A stretch of DNA of 64,000 bases from Cordilura impudica. Lineage: Eukaryota; Arthropoda; Insecta; Diptera; Scathophagidae. The notes beneath the pieces are model-generated. The model was not told the origin of the DNA. It saw only the letters and a program-made list of their open reading frames with translations, and ran no database searches. The stretch lies in contig OY821521.1 of the NCBI GenBank assembly GCA_963682025.1, forward strand, positions 49,332,307 through 49,396,306, read 5' to 3'. Position 1 is the stretch's first letter. Every line of letters begins with the position of its first letter. Shown in pieces: positions 23,128 through 36,200 of this stretch. Made by a program: the position numbers and the translations under genes.

Positions 23128-23492
23128 CTAGCAGGTTCTAGCCCTCGAAATTCGAGTGCAAATTTTAGGATATTTTATTTTTTTCATTAAATAAAGACCC
23201 TAAAGGTATGCTAATCAATTATAGCCAATTCACAAATCAACACAAAAACTCATTTTTGTTACAAACACATTAACAAATTTAATAAACACACTATGTATAA
23301 TTTTATGTATGTGTTAGTAGCAACTTTAAATGCAATTTACTAAAAATCAAGGAAAAATTTAAAAATCTGTAAATCTGCAAAACGGCTAAAAAGAAATACC
23401 TTTCAAATTATATACGTTTGGTCAAAATCGGGATAAAACGGTAGAACAAAACATCGGCCACAAGAAATCGCCTAGCCTATTAATATTATAGA
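23128..23492 (-). mobile_element. Helitron-like element (copy 14)
   Basis: Inverted. 5' terminus at 23492 (A|TCTATAATATT), 3' terminus CTAG at 23128-23131 before T, palindrome CTCGAAATTCGAG. It is the last repeat before the small secreted-protein gene. Confidence 0.8.
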
Positions 23493-23740
23493 TCTGTTTT
23501 CTGTATGTAGCTGCTATGAACAATCTTTTGGCAGGCTTAAACATTTTAAGGTTAAATATCGACAATTTGCATAATTGTTTTTTTTTTTTTTTTTTTGTTT
23601 TCATAGTGCTCTATTTCTAATTAGAACTTTTCGACATAACATGGCAAAACAAAAGTGCTGGTTTTCCTAAACAGAGGCAGCACAGAACAATAAAAAAGGT
23701 GTTACTCGTAGATTAGTTTTCTTTGAACTTGTTTTTAGCA

Positions 23741-23748
23741 TATAAAAG
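23741..23748 (+). promoter_or_regulatory. TATA box of the small secreted-protein gene
   Basis: TATAAAAG lies in a locally GC-richer context, 210 bp before the ATG. With a start site about 30 bp downstream, near the TTACAGCATTTC stretch, it would give a 5'UTR of about 90 bases before the intron. Confidence 0.6.
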
Positions 23749-23861
23749 CCAAATGAAAGTAACGAAATTACAGCATTTCACTAAATAAGTTACTACATAA
23801 GCAAACTTAGTGAAAACAAAAAGTGATTTTTTAAATATTTATAAAAATTCAATAAAAAACC

Positions 23862-23949
23862 GTAAGTTAAAACAACTATTATTTTGATAATTACAAATAT
23901 TTTACTGGCAACAATTATCAACAAAAATATAAAAATTTTTCTCTTTTAG
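23862..23949 (+). other. 5'UTR intron of the small secreted-protein gene
   Basis: The donor ACC|GTAAGT and the acceptor TTTCTCTTTTAG|ATAATG bound 88 bp. The acceptor lies three bases before the start codon. Both signals fit fly consensus well. Confidence 0.65.
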
Positions 23950-23952
23950 ATA

Positions 23953-24243
23953 ATGTTTTTGAAGACTGTCTGTTTTTTAGTTGTCTTAGAAGTTTTAACT
24001 TTGGTTTCCACAGCTCCCTACTTTACATCCGATTCAAGTGAATTATTTCTGCCACATAATACTTTACCCTTTGTCAGACGAATGTATAAACGTGATTTAT
24101 CTTCTGTACTGGATGCATTTGCTGCGTTTTCCGAAGATGTCAATGCGTATGCTGACACAGATTACGATATGGAATTAGCGGAAGTGAACGTTTTTCGACC
24201 AGTATTTCGTTATCGTGCTTCATATGCGAGACGGGGTGGTTAA
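23953..24243 (+). CDS. Small secreted, dibasic-processed peptide precursor (unknown)
   Basis: 96 aa in one coding exon. Residues 1-21 form a clear signal peptide (hydrophobic core VCFLVVLEVLTLV, cleavage after STA). The mature part has no cysteine. It contains RR at 42-43, KR at 46-47 and RR at 93-94 followed by a terminal GG. Convertase cleavage would release an acidic peptide of about 45 residues starting DLSSVLDAFAAF and a tail ending in AS-Y-A. The gene has its own TATA box, a 5'UTR intron and an AATAAA at 24313, so it is a real transcription unit. The layout resembles a neuropeptide or peptide-hormone precursor, or a small haemolymph peptide, but I do not recognise the family. It lies about 2.4 kb upstream of kenny, same strand. 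Confidence 0.75.
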   Translation: MFLKTVCFLVVLEVLTLVSTAPYFTSDSSELFLPHNTLPFVRRMYKRDLSSVLDAFAAFSEDVNAYADTDYDMELAEVNVFRPVFRYRASYARRGG

Positions 24244-24312
24244 TTTTGAGTGTTTCCCGGTTAATTTAAGATTTTAGTTTTTAGTATTAGAATTAAAATT
24301 AAAAAAAAAAAT

Positions 24313-24318
24313 AATAAA
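24313..24318 (+). terminator. Poly(A) signal of the small secreted-protein gene
   Basis: AATAAA 70 bases after the stop codon, in an A-rich stretch. Confidence 0.5.
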
Positions 24319-24579
24319 AAAAAATACAAATTTGTACAAAATAATCTCTTTTAGAGCATTCGAAAGATTATGACTCTTAAAAAAACGCTTATAGATGAAT
24401 ATTTTCAGAGCTCTTCGATTTGTTAATCAGTTTATTCATAGGGGAAATATCTTCTCTTAGAGATGTGGTTGCATAGGGTCTTAGTACTTTCACAATTTGT
24501 TTTCAATCTTCACATTGGCAAAAATTGCTGGCGAAAATGAGCCAGAATGATTTAGAAAGAAAAACATTTTTCCATACAT

Positions 24580-24707
24580 GTCAACATTAAACAATTCTAA
24601 AATCATTCTAAGCAACAATATTAATAATGTTATCTAAAAACTTGTCAACATTAAACAATTCTAAAATCATTCTAAACAACAATATTAATAACGTTATCTA
24701 AAAACTT
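24580..24707. repeat. 64-bp tandem duplication
   Basis: Two adjacent units beginning GTCAACATTAAACAATTCTA, differing at about two positions. Intergenic; no coding potential. Confidence 0.85.
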
Positions 24708-25589
24708 GTATAAAATAACACGTCCCAAGTACCTACTTTCGTTCAGTATATCCAACAAAAAATTTTTAAATTAAAATGTAAATTTAACAGATTAAAATGT
24801 TCTTAACTAAACTGTGTATTTTACATTCTACTCATACCACCGTAAAATAAGATGAATTATCTAAGTTTTTCTTAGGTAAAATAATTACTTTTTTATAAAA
24901 AAAAAATGATCTGGGTGTAGACGTATATTTCTTGCAGTAATTGATTATTCCAGAATACTATGAAAATCTCCCTAAAACTTAGGTAAATATAAAATTGCTC
25001 TAAAAAGGAAAATTAGAACTAGAACACTCAAAACTGCAACAGTAAATGTATCAAAAAAAACTTTTTAAGACAAAAACTTTTTAAGATAGACTGACCCCCT
25101 TAAAAAACCTAAATTCTCAACATTTTTCATAGGTAAATAACAACACGTTTGGCGTTGCGTTTTATACAAGTTTTTAGATAGAAAGTATTGTTTCATCATC
25201 AAATCCATGATTTGATTTCCCAAATCCACAAAGTCATTATACCCAAGTGGTATAGGGTATAAAAAGTGTAAATGTGCAATTTTTTTAATTTCTTTTTTAC
25301 AATTCATTTGTTTAAGAAATCTTACAAAGATAGATGTCGAAGGCCTTGCGCTCAGTCACAAATGCGCCTTTTTACAGAACTAATAAAACTTTACATGATA
25401 ACTTCGAAAGAGTCAGATGAAACTAATGAAGTCAGAAGGATTAAGCGAAATCATATCTTTATCTTGTTAATATACTTAATATCTTTTATCAATAATATTT
25501 AAGTTATTGATTTCAATGGAAACCATTAATATATGTTATTTGTATAAAATTAACAAATTTGTCTATTAATGTAAAATTGATTGCATATA

Positions 25590-25621
<32 letters not shown>

Positions 25622-26510
25622 GATATTTTTTAGGCAGCACTTTGGTATCTTTGAAATATATTACTGGACAGCACTGTTTTTAACATTTCATATACATCTG
25701 GCATTACGATGATGCCATTTGTTAGCGCTGGTATTGACATCTCTGTTTTTGACAACGAATACCGTAACAAGCAACTCTCGCATAATGATTACCCAGCAAA
25801 CGGAGACATTGCTTATATAACACAACAACACCGAGCTAAGTATAGTTATAATATGACCAAAAACACTAGATTGTCGTAGGAAGCTATAAATTTAAATACT
25901 TTTCAGCATATTGCGTTGATATATCATGCGTGTGCATAATATCTCCTAACAGAACAAACACAACAACAACTAAAATCTGTAACATTATTTTTACTTTGTA
26001 TATAAATTTGGAAGTACTTCACATTTGTTTTGCTGGGTGGCTTCTGCTTGTTGTGTTTCTTTCAAACGATTGTAGTTTGTGTTTTGTGGAAGGAGGTAAA
26101 GAACATTTATAAAATAAAAACGCATATACTGAGTTCACATATATAAATTTTCGATGATAAAATTATTATAAAAATAGGTAACGGGAAGAAAAACGCAATT
26201 AAACTGTTATTTGTTATATGTCAACTACATCTCAGACATTTCAGTGATTAATAAAAAAAAAAAATAAATGAATCAAGTATTTTAATATAGTGATATTTTA
26301 ACGAAATTGAAAATTTGAGTTTTAAACAAAAATAAAAGGCAAAAGGTAAGAAATGATTCATACAGAAACCTTAAAAAAGGTGAACCATGTTATATATTTA
26401 ACTTATTGAAGATGAAAAATCATTATCTTTGTGTGTAACTTTCCGCTAGCTATGCTGGCGACATACATATGCATACATACACTCGTCATAAGCACACAAA
26501 AACAATATTG
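24708..26510. other. Intergenic region upstream of kenny, no gene recognised
   Basis: 25238-25263 is the terminus of a TATACCC-family repeat. 25590-25625 is a TA-rich run. The GC-richer 25640-25870 (AGGCAGCACTTTGG...) may be promoter or 5'UTR sequence of kenny, since GGAG|GTAAAG at about 26094 could serve as a donor for a leader intron. I cannot prove that. Open frames here have no support. Confidence 0.5.
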
Positions 26511-26516
26511 TTAAAA

Positions 26517-26526
26517 GGGAAATCCC
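26517..26526 (+). promoter_or_regulatory. Perfect kappa-B (Rel/NF-kappa-B) sequence upstream of kenny
   Basis: GGGAAATCCC matches the Rel-family consensus GGGRNWYYCC (established for Dorsal, Dif and Relish). It lies 92 bp before the kenny start codon in otherwise AT-rich DNA, where a GC-bounded decamer is unlikely by chance. If functional it would let Relish or Dif control the gene for their own upstream kinase subunit. It could instead sit in a leader intron. Confidence 0.5.
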
Positions 26527-26618
26527 AATATTAAAAAAAAAAATAATTTCATCAATTCTTTTGTACCATTTTTTAGTTTTTCTTTGAGTAACAGTTGCGT
26601 GAGTTGTTAATTGAAATC

Positions 26619-27221
26619 ATGTCGGACGAAGAATCTTTTGTTGTATTGGGCTCTTCACCCATGCCTTCTATTGAAAGTGATGGCATTAATGACCGTGAAT
26701 CATCTAAGCATTCATATTTACAATCCGATACTCCCGGTAGTCGTTTTACCTCATTGAAAAATAGTCAAATTATAGAATTGCAAAATGCTACAGATATTTC
26801 TACACAAACTCCAACACCTTCACCAGTAATAATGGAACAATCAGCCGAAAGTAAATTATGGTCTATACCCCTGATACCGACCGCAACTGCAATGGAACAA
26901 TCATCACACGAAAGTAAATTATGGTCTAGACCACCAGTGCCCGTACAAGAGGATATTATATCGCTACGTTTAGAAGATTGCGCTATAAAACCATCCGTAC
27001 ATCAAAGTCTTACAGAAGGAGAAAAGGAAAAACGCCAAGAATCTGTAAAGACGGACAAGACTACATCGACGCCATACAGCCTGAATAAATCATCCAGCTC
27101 GGTAAATTTAAATGGCTGTAAAAAAAATTCGAGTGAACCTTCTCTACCCAGAAACACATCAATTGATAATAATTTGGCATCAAGTTTTATTATGGGAGAA
27201 GTCAATGCCGATGTTTTAAAG
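26619..27221 (+). CDS. key: kenny exon 1 (residues 1-201)
   Basis: Starts GAAATC-ATG and ends TTAAAG|GTAACA in phase 0. Largely disordered Ser/Thr-rich sequence with the LIR at the N-terminus. A TQT at residues 62-64 resembles an LC8 dynein-light-chain anchor. The open frame runs on for 30 codons into the intron. Confidence 0.9.
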
Positions 27222-30200
27222 GTAACAACTATTTATATAGACATGTCTCAAAATAAAGTTAGTTGTAGATCTTTTAAAAGACTCTTCAACAGTGTATTAA
27301 TGTTTTTTTAATGTATTTCAATCGTCTTTATTGAATACTAGAATCTAAAGAGAAACCAAATGAAAAAGATTTTAATAGTGAAAGCAATCAAATGAAAAAG
27401 ATTTTAATAGTCAATCTGAAACGAAGGAAATCTCTTGAGAGATTTTTTTTAAAATATATATATGTAAATTTTGATTAGTTTTCATAAATATTTTCTAGAG
27501 GAACAAATGAAAAGTTTTATGAAAACAGGAGGCGAATGAAGATGAAATATTAAAATATATTGAATATTTCGGTAAACAATTTAAAAAACAGATCGTCGGA
27601 CAACAATGTAAAATTGAGCTTTTTAAATTTTGTTAAAATAAAATATATTTCAAACGAAAGATTTAGACTTGAGGCGGTAAGTTATAGAAAATTTAGGATC
27701 GCTTTTTCAGTGGATGGAGTAATAAATAATCTCAAACATTATACATTTTAATGAGAAAATTTAAGTAGTCATATATTACGTATGGATGATTCAGCAATTA
27801 TGTATTCAAAAACTTAATATGTAAAAGTCATTCCTTATGAATAATTTCTCTAATAATTTTAATATCTATAGGACGATTACAAATGTTTGTTAATAAATAA
27901 TAATAAGAAAATACCTTCGGGGGAGGGCCGTAAGTTCAAGCATACAAAACAAATTTTATTAGGAATTATGCAACTTGTTTGTTTTATGGTAGATTAAAGT
28001 CAATATGGGGAAATATTTTTTTTTTATGATTACACTGGACAAGAAATCTTGACAAATGTCTGCATTTTAAGTGAGACAATTTTGTTTATGTATTGTGGTC
28101 TGCTAAATACGAAAATCTCAATAAAAAAAATTTTATGCGTTTTTTTTTTCTTTTTTTTTTGATTTTTATTTTTAATGTTTTTGGGTGTAGTTTTCTATTT
28201 AGTCCACATTTCGAGTTGGAAACAACATTATGGTATTAAATTTACTACAAATCATGTAAGCATTGAAGTGAATGGACTGAGTACTTGTCAGATGACAACT
28301 TTACCAATTAATTATCTTAAAAACTCCATTACTCGAAAACCGCTCCAACGATGTTTTTTCTTTTTGATGTGTAAACATCTTTAGGCGCAGGGGGTAAAAT
28401 ATCCATTTCACAACACAATCACAAAAACAGCGTAACAAATGAGGCGTAAGACAAAATCGGTGTGACATATGATTGTGTTGGTGAAAAAAATTATCATATG
28501 TAATAAATAACCTGATTGAAAATGAAAAATAAAAAATGAAGAATGAAAAATAAAGAATGCAAAACGAAAAATGAAAAATTAAAAAGGAAAAACTAAAAAA
28601 TGAAAAATTAAAAATTAAAAATGAAAAATGAAAAACCAAAAAAAAATTAAAAATACAAAATAAACGAGAAATAAAAAATGAAAAATAAAAAATTAAAAAA
28701 GAAAAATAAAAAATGGAAAATGAAAAATTAAAAATCAAAAATAAAAAATGGAAAATCAAATATGAAAAACCAAAATTAAAAAATTAAAAATTAAAAATAA
28801 AAATGAAAATTAAAAATTAAAAATTAAACATGAAAAATAAAGAATGAAAATGAAAAACCAAAAATAAAAAATGCAAAATATAAAATTAAAAATAAAAAAT
28901 GAAAAATTAAAAATGGAAAATGAAAAATGAGAAACGAAAAATTAAAAATGAAAAATAAAAAATGAAAAATGAAAATGAAAAACCAAAAATACAAAAATTA
29001 AAAATAAAAAAATGAAAAATAAAAATGAAAAACCAAAAACAAAAAACGACAAATTAAAAATTAAAAAAGAAAAATGAAAAATCAAAAATCAAAAGTAAAA
29101 AATGAAATGAAAAACCAAAAATAAAAAATGAAAAATAAAAAATTAAAAATAAAAAATGAAAAATTAAAAAGGAAAAACCAAAAATAAAAAATGAAAAATG
29201 AAAAATAAAAAATGAAAAAGGAAAAATTAAAAATGAAAAATGAAAAACCAAAAAAAAAAATTAAAAAAAAAATAACAAACGAGAAATAAAAAATGAAAAA
29301 TAAAAAATTAAAAAAGAAAAATAAAAAATGGAAAATGAAAAATTAAAAAACAAAAATAAAAAATGGAAAATCAAATATGAAAAACCAAAATTAAAAAATG
29401 AAAAATTAAAAATAAAAATTAAAAATAAAAAATGAAAAATTAAACATGAAAAATAAAGAATGAAAATGAAAAACCAAAAATAAAAAATGCAAAATATAAA
29501 ATTAAAAATAAAAAATGAAAAATAAAAAATGGAAAATGAAAAATGAGAAACGAAAAATTAAAAATGAAAAATAAAAAATTAAAAATGGATAATGAAAATG
29601 AAAAACCGAAAATACAAAAATTAAAAATAAAAAATAAATAATAAAAAATAAAAAATAAAAAATGAAAAATAAAAATGAAAAACCAAAAATAAAAAATTAA
29701 AAATAAAAAATTAAAAAAGAAAAATGAAAAATCAAAAGTAAAAAATTAAATGAAAAACCAAAAATAAAAAATGAAAAATAAAAAATTACTAATGAAAAAT
29801 AAAAAATAAAGAATGAAAAATGAAGAACCAAAAATTAAAAATAAAAAATGACAAATAAAAAATGAAAAATGGAAAATAAAAAATGAAAAATACAAAATGA
29901 AAAATAAAAAAAGAAAAATGAAAAACCAAATGGAAAATGTTAAATGTAAACCCAAAAACAAAAAAAAAATGAAAAATAAAAAATTACAAATGAAAAATAA
30001 AAAATTACAAATAAAAAATTACAAATGAGAAATAAAAAATGAAAAATGAAAAATAAAAAATAAAAAATTATAAATGAAAAATTAAAAAATAATTAAAAAT
30101 AAAAAAAATGAAAAATTAAAAATGGAAAATAAAAAATAAAGAATGAAAAATGAAGAACCTAAAATAAAAAATGAAAAATGAAGAACCTAAAATAAAAAAT

Positions 30201-33200
30201 GAAAAATAAAAAATGAAAAATTGAAAATAAAAAAATGAAAAATAAAAAATAAAGAATGAAAAATGAAGAACCAAAAATAAAAAATTAAAAATAAAAAATG
30301 AAAAATACAAAATGAAAAATTAAAAAAGAAAAATGAAAAACCAAAAGTAAAAAATGGAAAATGTAAAATGAAAACCCAAAAACAAAAAAAAAATGAAAAT
30401 AAAAAATGAAAAATTAAAAACGAAAAATAAAGAATGAAAAATGAAAAACCAAAAATAAAAAATGAAAAATAAAAAATGAAAAAAAAATAAAAAATTAAAA
30501 ATGAAAAATAAAAAAATGAAAAAAGAAAAATTAAAAATAAAAAACGAAAAATTAACCGGTTTATATAATAAACAATAATAAGTATTTTTATATTAGCACA
30601 GCGCCTGCAGTTGATTACTATAAGTGATACATAGATGACACTTTCTGTTTGATTTTAAAAAAGTGCTATAAAAAAATCTTTAATTACCTAGATGTTTACA
30701 GATTTCCCCTGTGATTGGACTCACAATGATTTTTTTTTTCTATGAATAGGGTTGAGCGAAAAGTCGATCAAATCGATCTCTAAAATTCCCTTAGCGTTAT
30801 TTTTAAGCGGTGATAAGTGCTATGAACCCTATACTCTCTTTTTGTATATCATTTCTTTTTATCACTTCGCAATTCCGCCCAAGTATGTATTTATTATAAT
30901 GTGCCAATAGCCTTGGCGCTCATAAATTCCCAATTAGTCTTAGATTTTACTCATAAGATTAATAAACAAATTCATATTTTTTTTCTTTTGCAAGGAAATC
31001 TAGATATTATAAATGAAAATCTTTGGATACATGCTCGAACATATTATGTAAAAACTACCAAAATTATTTTTTTTTTTATATTTTCTGTACATCATTTTTA
31101 TATTTCACAATAATTTTTACAAACTTCTTCAGGTCTCAAATATAAATACAATATTTTACCATACGATCGCCACAATTTAAATATATGAAAATTGATGCAT
31201 GTTTCAAATTTTTTTCTTTTTTTTCCGAAAAAAGTTTTTGTTTACGTTTTCTTCAAATTATAATTTTTATTTATTTTACTATGGTCTTTTGACTTTACTG
31301 TTATGATATCAAAATTATATCTTTTAAATTATGATCAACTATTATTTAATTTTGATTTTTAAATTTTTGTTTATATGCTGAAATATTCTTACAGAAACCA
31401 TTGTTGGTTTCGTCCAGACTGCAAAAATATTCTTGAAAAATGTATGTTAAAATATTATGTGTTATCGGTACATATGACCTTCGCATATGAAACGTATAAT
31501 TACATGGTAATTATACCCTTTACCAATATGTGGTTTGGGTATAATGACTTTGTGCTGACGTTTGTAACTACCAAAAATATTTGACCTAGACCCATCTTTT
31601 ATTTAACCGATCGACTCGGAATCACTTTCTGAGTAGATTTAGCGATGTCCGTCCGTCCGTTTGTGTGTCCATGTAAATCTTGTAATTAAATTTTGATAAA
31701 ATTTAGTATATAAGCTTCAATCGGCCATAGAGTGAACTCTTTTGAAATTGGTGAAAATCGGTTCATGTTCAGACCTAGAGTAGTCCCCATACAAATGACC
31801 CCTATGAAATCCACTGTCTTAAAATCCAAATTATCCTATAGATCTCGGTCAAATTGGGTTTGTGTATGTTTATTACATCCATTTATCAGTAGTCCAAAAA
31901 TAAATCCTATAGAACATTTCTTAGTTATACCCCATATGAAGCTGATTCCCGATCTTTACTTAAATCTTTCAAAAAACAAAAATATTGCACAAATTTTTCT
32001 AAAATTTTGTTTTATGTTTTTTGCGAAAAATAAGTGAACTTTTTCATATCCGAATGCAACAAAATTAATAACAAGGCCACTTCAATTTGGTTTATGCATA
32101 TTTTCTATATCCAATTAGTTGGACCTTAGAGATAGGGTCTCTAAACGCATGGCATAGGGTATCGTATTGTCGGTCTAGACCGACTATAAATTTCTTATTT
32201 GTTTTTCATATAAAACAATGCAAATTGCACTTTTTTTGTTTAATTGTTTTTAAAGTGTGCCGTCTTAAGTATAAACAAACATTATTGAATAACATGGGTC
32301 CGGCTTACGATGACACAAAATATGACACCCGTTTATTATTTTGCTATGTTTATTTTACACTACACTAGAAACAAAATAAATAAAACTTATGTAAGTTTGG
32401 CGGTGGCAAAATTATGGTATGAGTTGCTTTTCAGGCCAAGGATTGGGTTCAATTCATGTAGTAAATAATATAACCCATAAAAAAAATGTTTTTATTAAAA
32501 CTTTATTTCCTTATGCTTATGAGTTTTGAATTTCTCTGTGACTGTACGTGACTATTTTTAAATTAATCTTTGGTCTCAACAAGTCTGTGAACCAAGTTTC
32601 AGATTGATTGGAAGAGGGGAAATGGGGTTTAAATCACTCCGTGAGTGTGTGTGACTGTGCGTGACTAGTCGAAGTTAATCTTTCTTTACAGCAAGTATAT
32701 AGACCAAGTTTCAGATTGATTGAATGAGGGAAAATCCGTTTTAAATCTCTCCGTTACTGTGCGTGACTAAGTCAAAGTTAATCTTTTTTATTAGTAGCAA
32801 GTATATGGACCAAGTTTCAGATCGATCGGATGAGAGGAAATGACATTTAGATCACTCCGTGACTGTGCGTGACTACTCCAAAATTAATCTGTAGTCACAA
32901 CAAAACTATGGGCCAAGTTTCAGATCAATTGGATAAGGGGGAATGGGGTTGCCCCACGACAGACACACAGAGAGTATGAGTTAAAAGAGCTTAAAAATGC
33001 TCTAACTGGAATTTGATACATGCAAATTTTAAATGACGTAATGTTATCAACACGCGGAGGAAGTTCCAACATGACAATGACCCAAAACAAACCTCCAAAG
33101 TTGTAACCGAATGGGTATAACCTAATGCAGTTAGTGTTTTGGAATGGCCAGCCCAGTCACCAGATCTCAAGCCCATATAAAATTTATCACAAAAGACGGA

Positions 33201-36200
33201 CACTAAATTACAGAAAAAGACAGATCTCGTAGAGGCATTTAATTCAGAGTGGCAAAAAATTCAATGACTATCATCAACAATTTAAGTGACTTCATGCCTT
33301 GGCGTTGTGAAGCAGTATTAAAAAATATTGGATACCCAACAAAATATTGAAACCAAAAATAGAGGGAAAGTTTTCAATTATGATGACATTTGAAATCAAT
33401 TTTATTCTTCAACGTAATCTCCATGAAATGCACTTCTTCCAAGGATTCTCTAACATCTTGATGCCCTTGAAAAAAATAATATTCAAACTCTTTAACAAAG
33501 GCTTCCTCCGTCTCTGATACGACTTCCTAATTTGTGGAAAATATCTTGCACTGGAGCCATCATTTCACGTTTGGGAACAAAAAATAATCGCTGTGGGATA
33601 GATCTGAAGAATACCAGGGGGTGAGGAAGCAACTCTCGTAATGTAAAGACTTAAATTTTTCTTAAGCAATAAATGCGCTGGTGCATTGTCATGATGTTGC
33701 CAGATTTTTTCGTATTTAAGTGGGCGCTGGTACCTAGGCCCCAATGAACAAATGCCCCAAAAAAAGTTCACGATGAACAATAGCCCCAAAACATTAAAAA
33801 AGGCCCCCCAAAAAATTAACAAATGTCCCAATTTTTCAAAAAAACCAAATAAAAAATGAACTTACGCCCCAAAAAACATTCCGCAAAATTTTTCACATAT
33901 TTTTATTTATGGGGTTTTTTTTTTTTGCCAAATATATATTCAAATGAAAATTTGCATACTGCTCTCAATATTTCTCCTTCAAAAAACGCATTTAAATTCT
34001 GAATTCTTTTCGGCAGCATATTGCGGAGCTTTTGCTCGCAACCAGAGCATATCTTGCAATGTTTGCAAAACTTTCATAGCATTTTTGCGTTTTCTCTTAT
34101 GCATCAAAATGTTAAATTATCGGAATGATCTGCAAAAAATATGTTTTGCGGCGATTACAAATAAGTTAACGACAACTGAGCGACGCGTAACACAGTTACG
34201 ATAAATTTTATTTACTGATTACTTCAATTTGCAAACGATTCCCGATATTTTTTCAGTTTACGAAAATAAATAAACTATAAAGAAAACAACATAAATAGGT
34301 TTCGTCGTATATTTTTGGAGTTCAACAGTCTTGAAAAAAAAAATGAATTTAGACCACAAACTTACAAATTAAAAATGAAAAATGTCCCAAAATATTTTAA
34401 ATTGGAATAAAAAATGAACCAAAAATTATAAAAATTGGGGCATTTGTTCATTTTTTTTTTTTATTTGTTCATTTGGGCCTAAGTACTCAGCGCCATTTAA
34501 GTAGGGTTGTTTTATCTTAATTTCTTCATCCAATCTGTCCAATTAGTCAACATAGTACTTGTCAGTTTTTGTTTTTCCTTCATCCAAGTAAGCAATAAAT
34601 ATTATACCACGTGCATCCCAAAAAAACTCTGGCCATTATCTTTCCAGCCGGTTGTCTATTGGACCACTCCGCAGGCTGTCTATTGGACTCTTGTGTATAA
34701 TAATGTATCCACATCTCATCCAATGTTATAAATCAACGTAAAAATTCAGTTGAATTTACTTCAAACATCTCCATAGCATACTTTGAATCCTGAACACGCT
34801 TCAGTTTTTTGTTAAGCTGTTAAAAATCATGATACCACCAATCTCACTTTGATCTTTCGATCATCGAATACAACCTGATGCACTTTTCCTACGTTTTCTA
34901 CGTTTGACGACCAGGACAATCTGCATCATTTAGGCTCGTACGACCACGTTTAAATTCGAAAAGCCACCTCTTAACCATTGAAAATTACGGCGAAGATTTA
35001 CCATAATGTTTATCAATCCATTCCATGGCTTGGACAGCATTTTTTCCCACCAAAAAACAATGTTTAATTAAAACACGAAACTCTGCAATCCATTTTTACT
35101 CAAACTTTAAAAGCAGCATCATTTTTACAATGGTAACTTTTTTTAAAATTAATGAAATGTCATGAAATTTTGATACAATTTTTCCAACAGTTGGCCCTAC
35201 TGAATAAACATAAATATTGGCACTTGTCACGCCATCTCTATGTGAGGCTTCGTACTTTTCACTCGATGTAGTAGAAAAGGTTTCCATTGTTTTGTCAACA
35301 GCGCGGCCGATCCAGCGTCCTTGAGTTATAAATGGTGTAACTAACCCGACTTTTTTTTTATATAAAGTCCTGTTCTTGAAACGTTGTTATTTGAATAAGA
35401 GTGAATTCAGAATCACATGAAATTGAAATTTTGGGTTTCTTGAAACCACTTTTTTTTATTTACTTAATGGAAACATATGTTTCAGTTAAGAACCGTATGT
35501 TTGAGTTAAGAACATATATTATCTAGAAACCGAGGTGACATATAATTCTTTATTCAGTTTCACAAAAAACTTTAAAGTATTTTGTGCATGTTTTTTCTTA
35601 AGTTTATAGAAAAAGTATAAAGAAAAATATTTTCTTTTAAAATAACAACTTATTTGTTAATTTAATTGTTTTTGTTCTTCAATTTCATTCAATTAAAAAT
35701 GACTTTTCTATTTTTAAAAAGTTAGGCATCACCAAAAAAATTTCGATATTCAAATAAATTGGATTTGACTGGCATCACTACTGTTTCGAACATATGCAAA
35801 AAAATAAAAATATGTGATTTGATGAAAAAAATTTTTTTAATTCCTTTATTTGCAATAATTAGTGCATAAAGAATCTATGTTATAATTGAAAAAATTATAA
35901 TGGAAAATAGATTGTGTAAATAAAAAGTTTTTATTATAGTTATAGAACAGCATCATCGCAAAAAGTGTGTTTTATTAACATCGACCATTTATTACGAGTT
36001 TTTTTTTTTAATCAGCGCAAAATGAAGACGTTTTTTAAAATCGTAAAATTAATGTCTAATTTTTTAAAATAATGACAAGGTTCAATAAAAAACATGTTAG
36101 AGTTTAAATACCAATTAGTTTTTTTTATCTCTTAAGACCTGCTTAGTAGAAAACAAGTAAGAAAATTATAGTCGGTCTAGACCGACTATACGATACCCTA

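Noticed and set aside
25930..26112. 60-codon frame upstream of kenny as a gene
   Set aside because: It begins at a non-ATG-like context, has no domain, and overlaps a likely leader or promoter region.
27560..27751. Possible extra kenny exon after exon 1
   Set aside because: The six-exon model already joins in frame, and this stretch shows no good acceptor/donor pair or similarity.
28301..30310. Several minus-strand open frames of Phe/Ser/Ile/Leu composition that look like membrane proteins
   Set aside because: They are translations of the AAAAATGAAAAAT array; open frames occur only because the array lacks stop trinucleotides in that direction.
33944..34204. 86-codon open frame inside the 8-bp-TSD element as a transposase
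   Set aside because: No DDE, zinc-finger or other transposase signature is visible, and it is too short.
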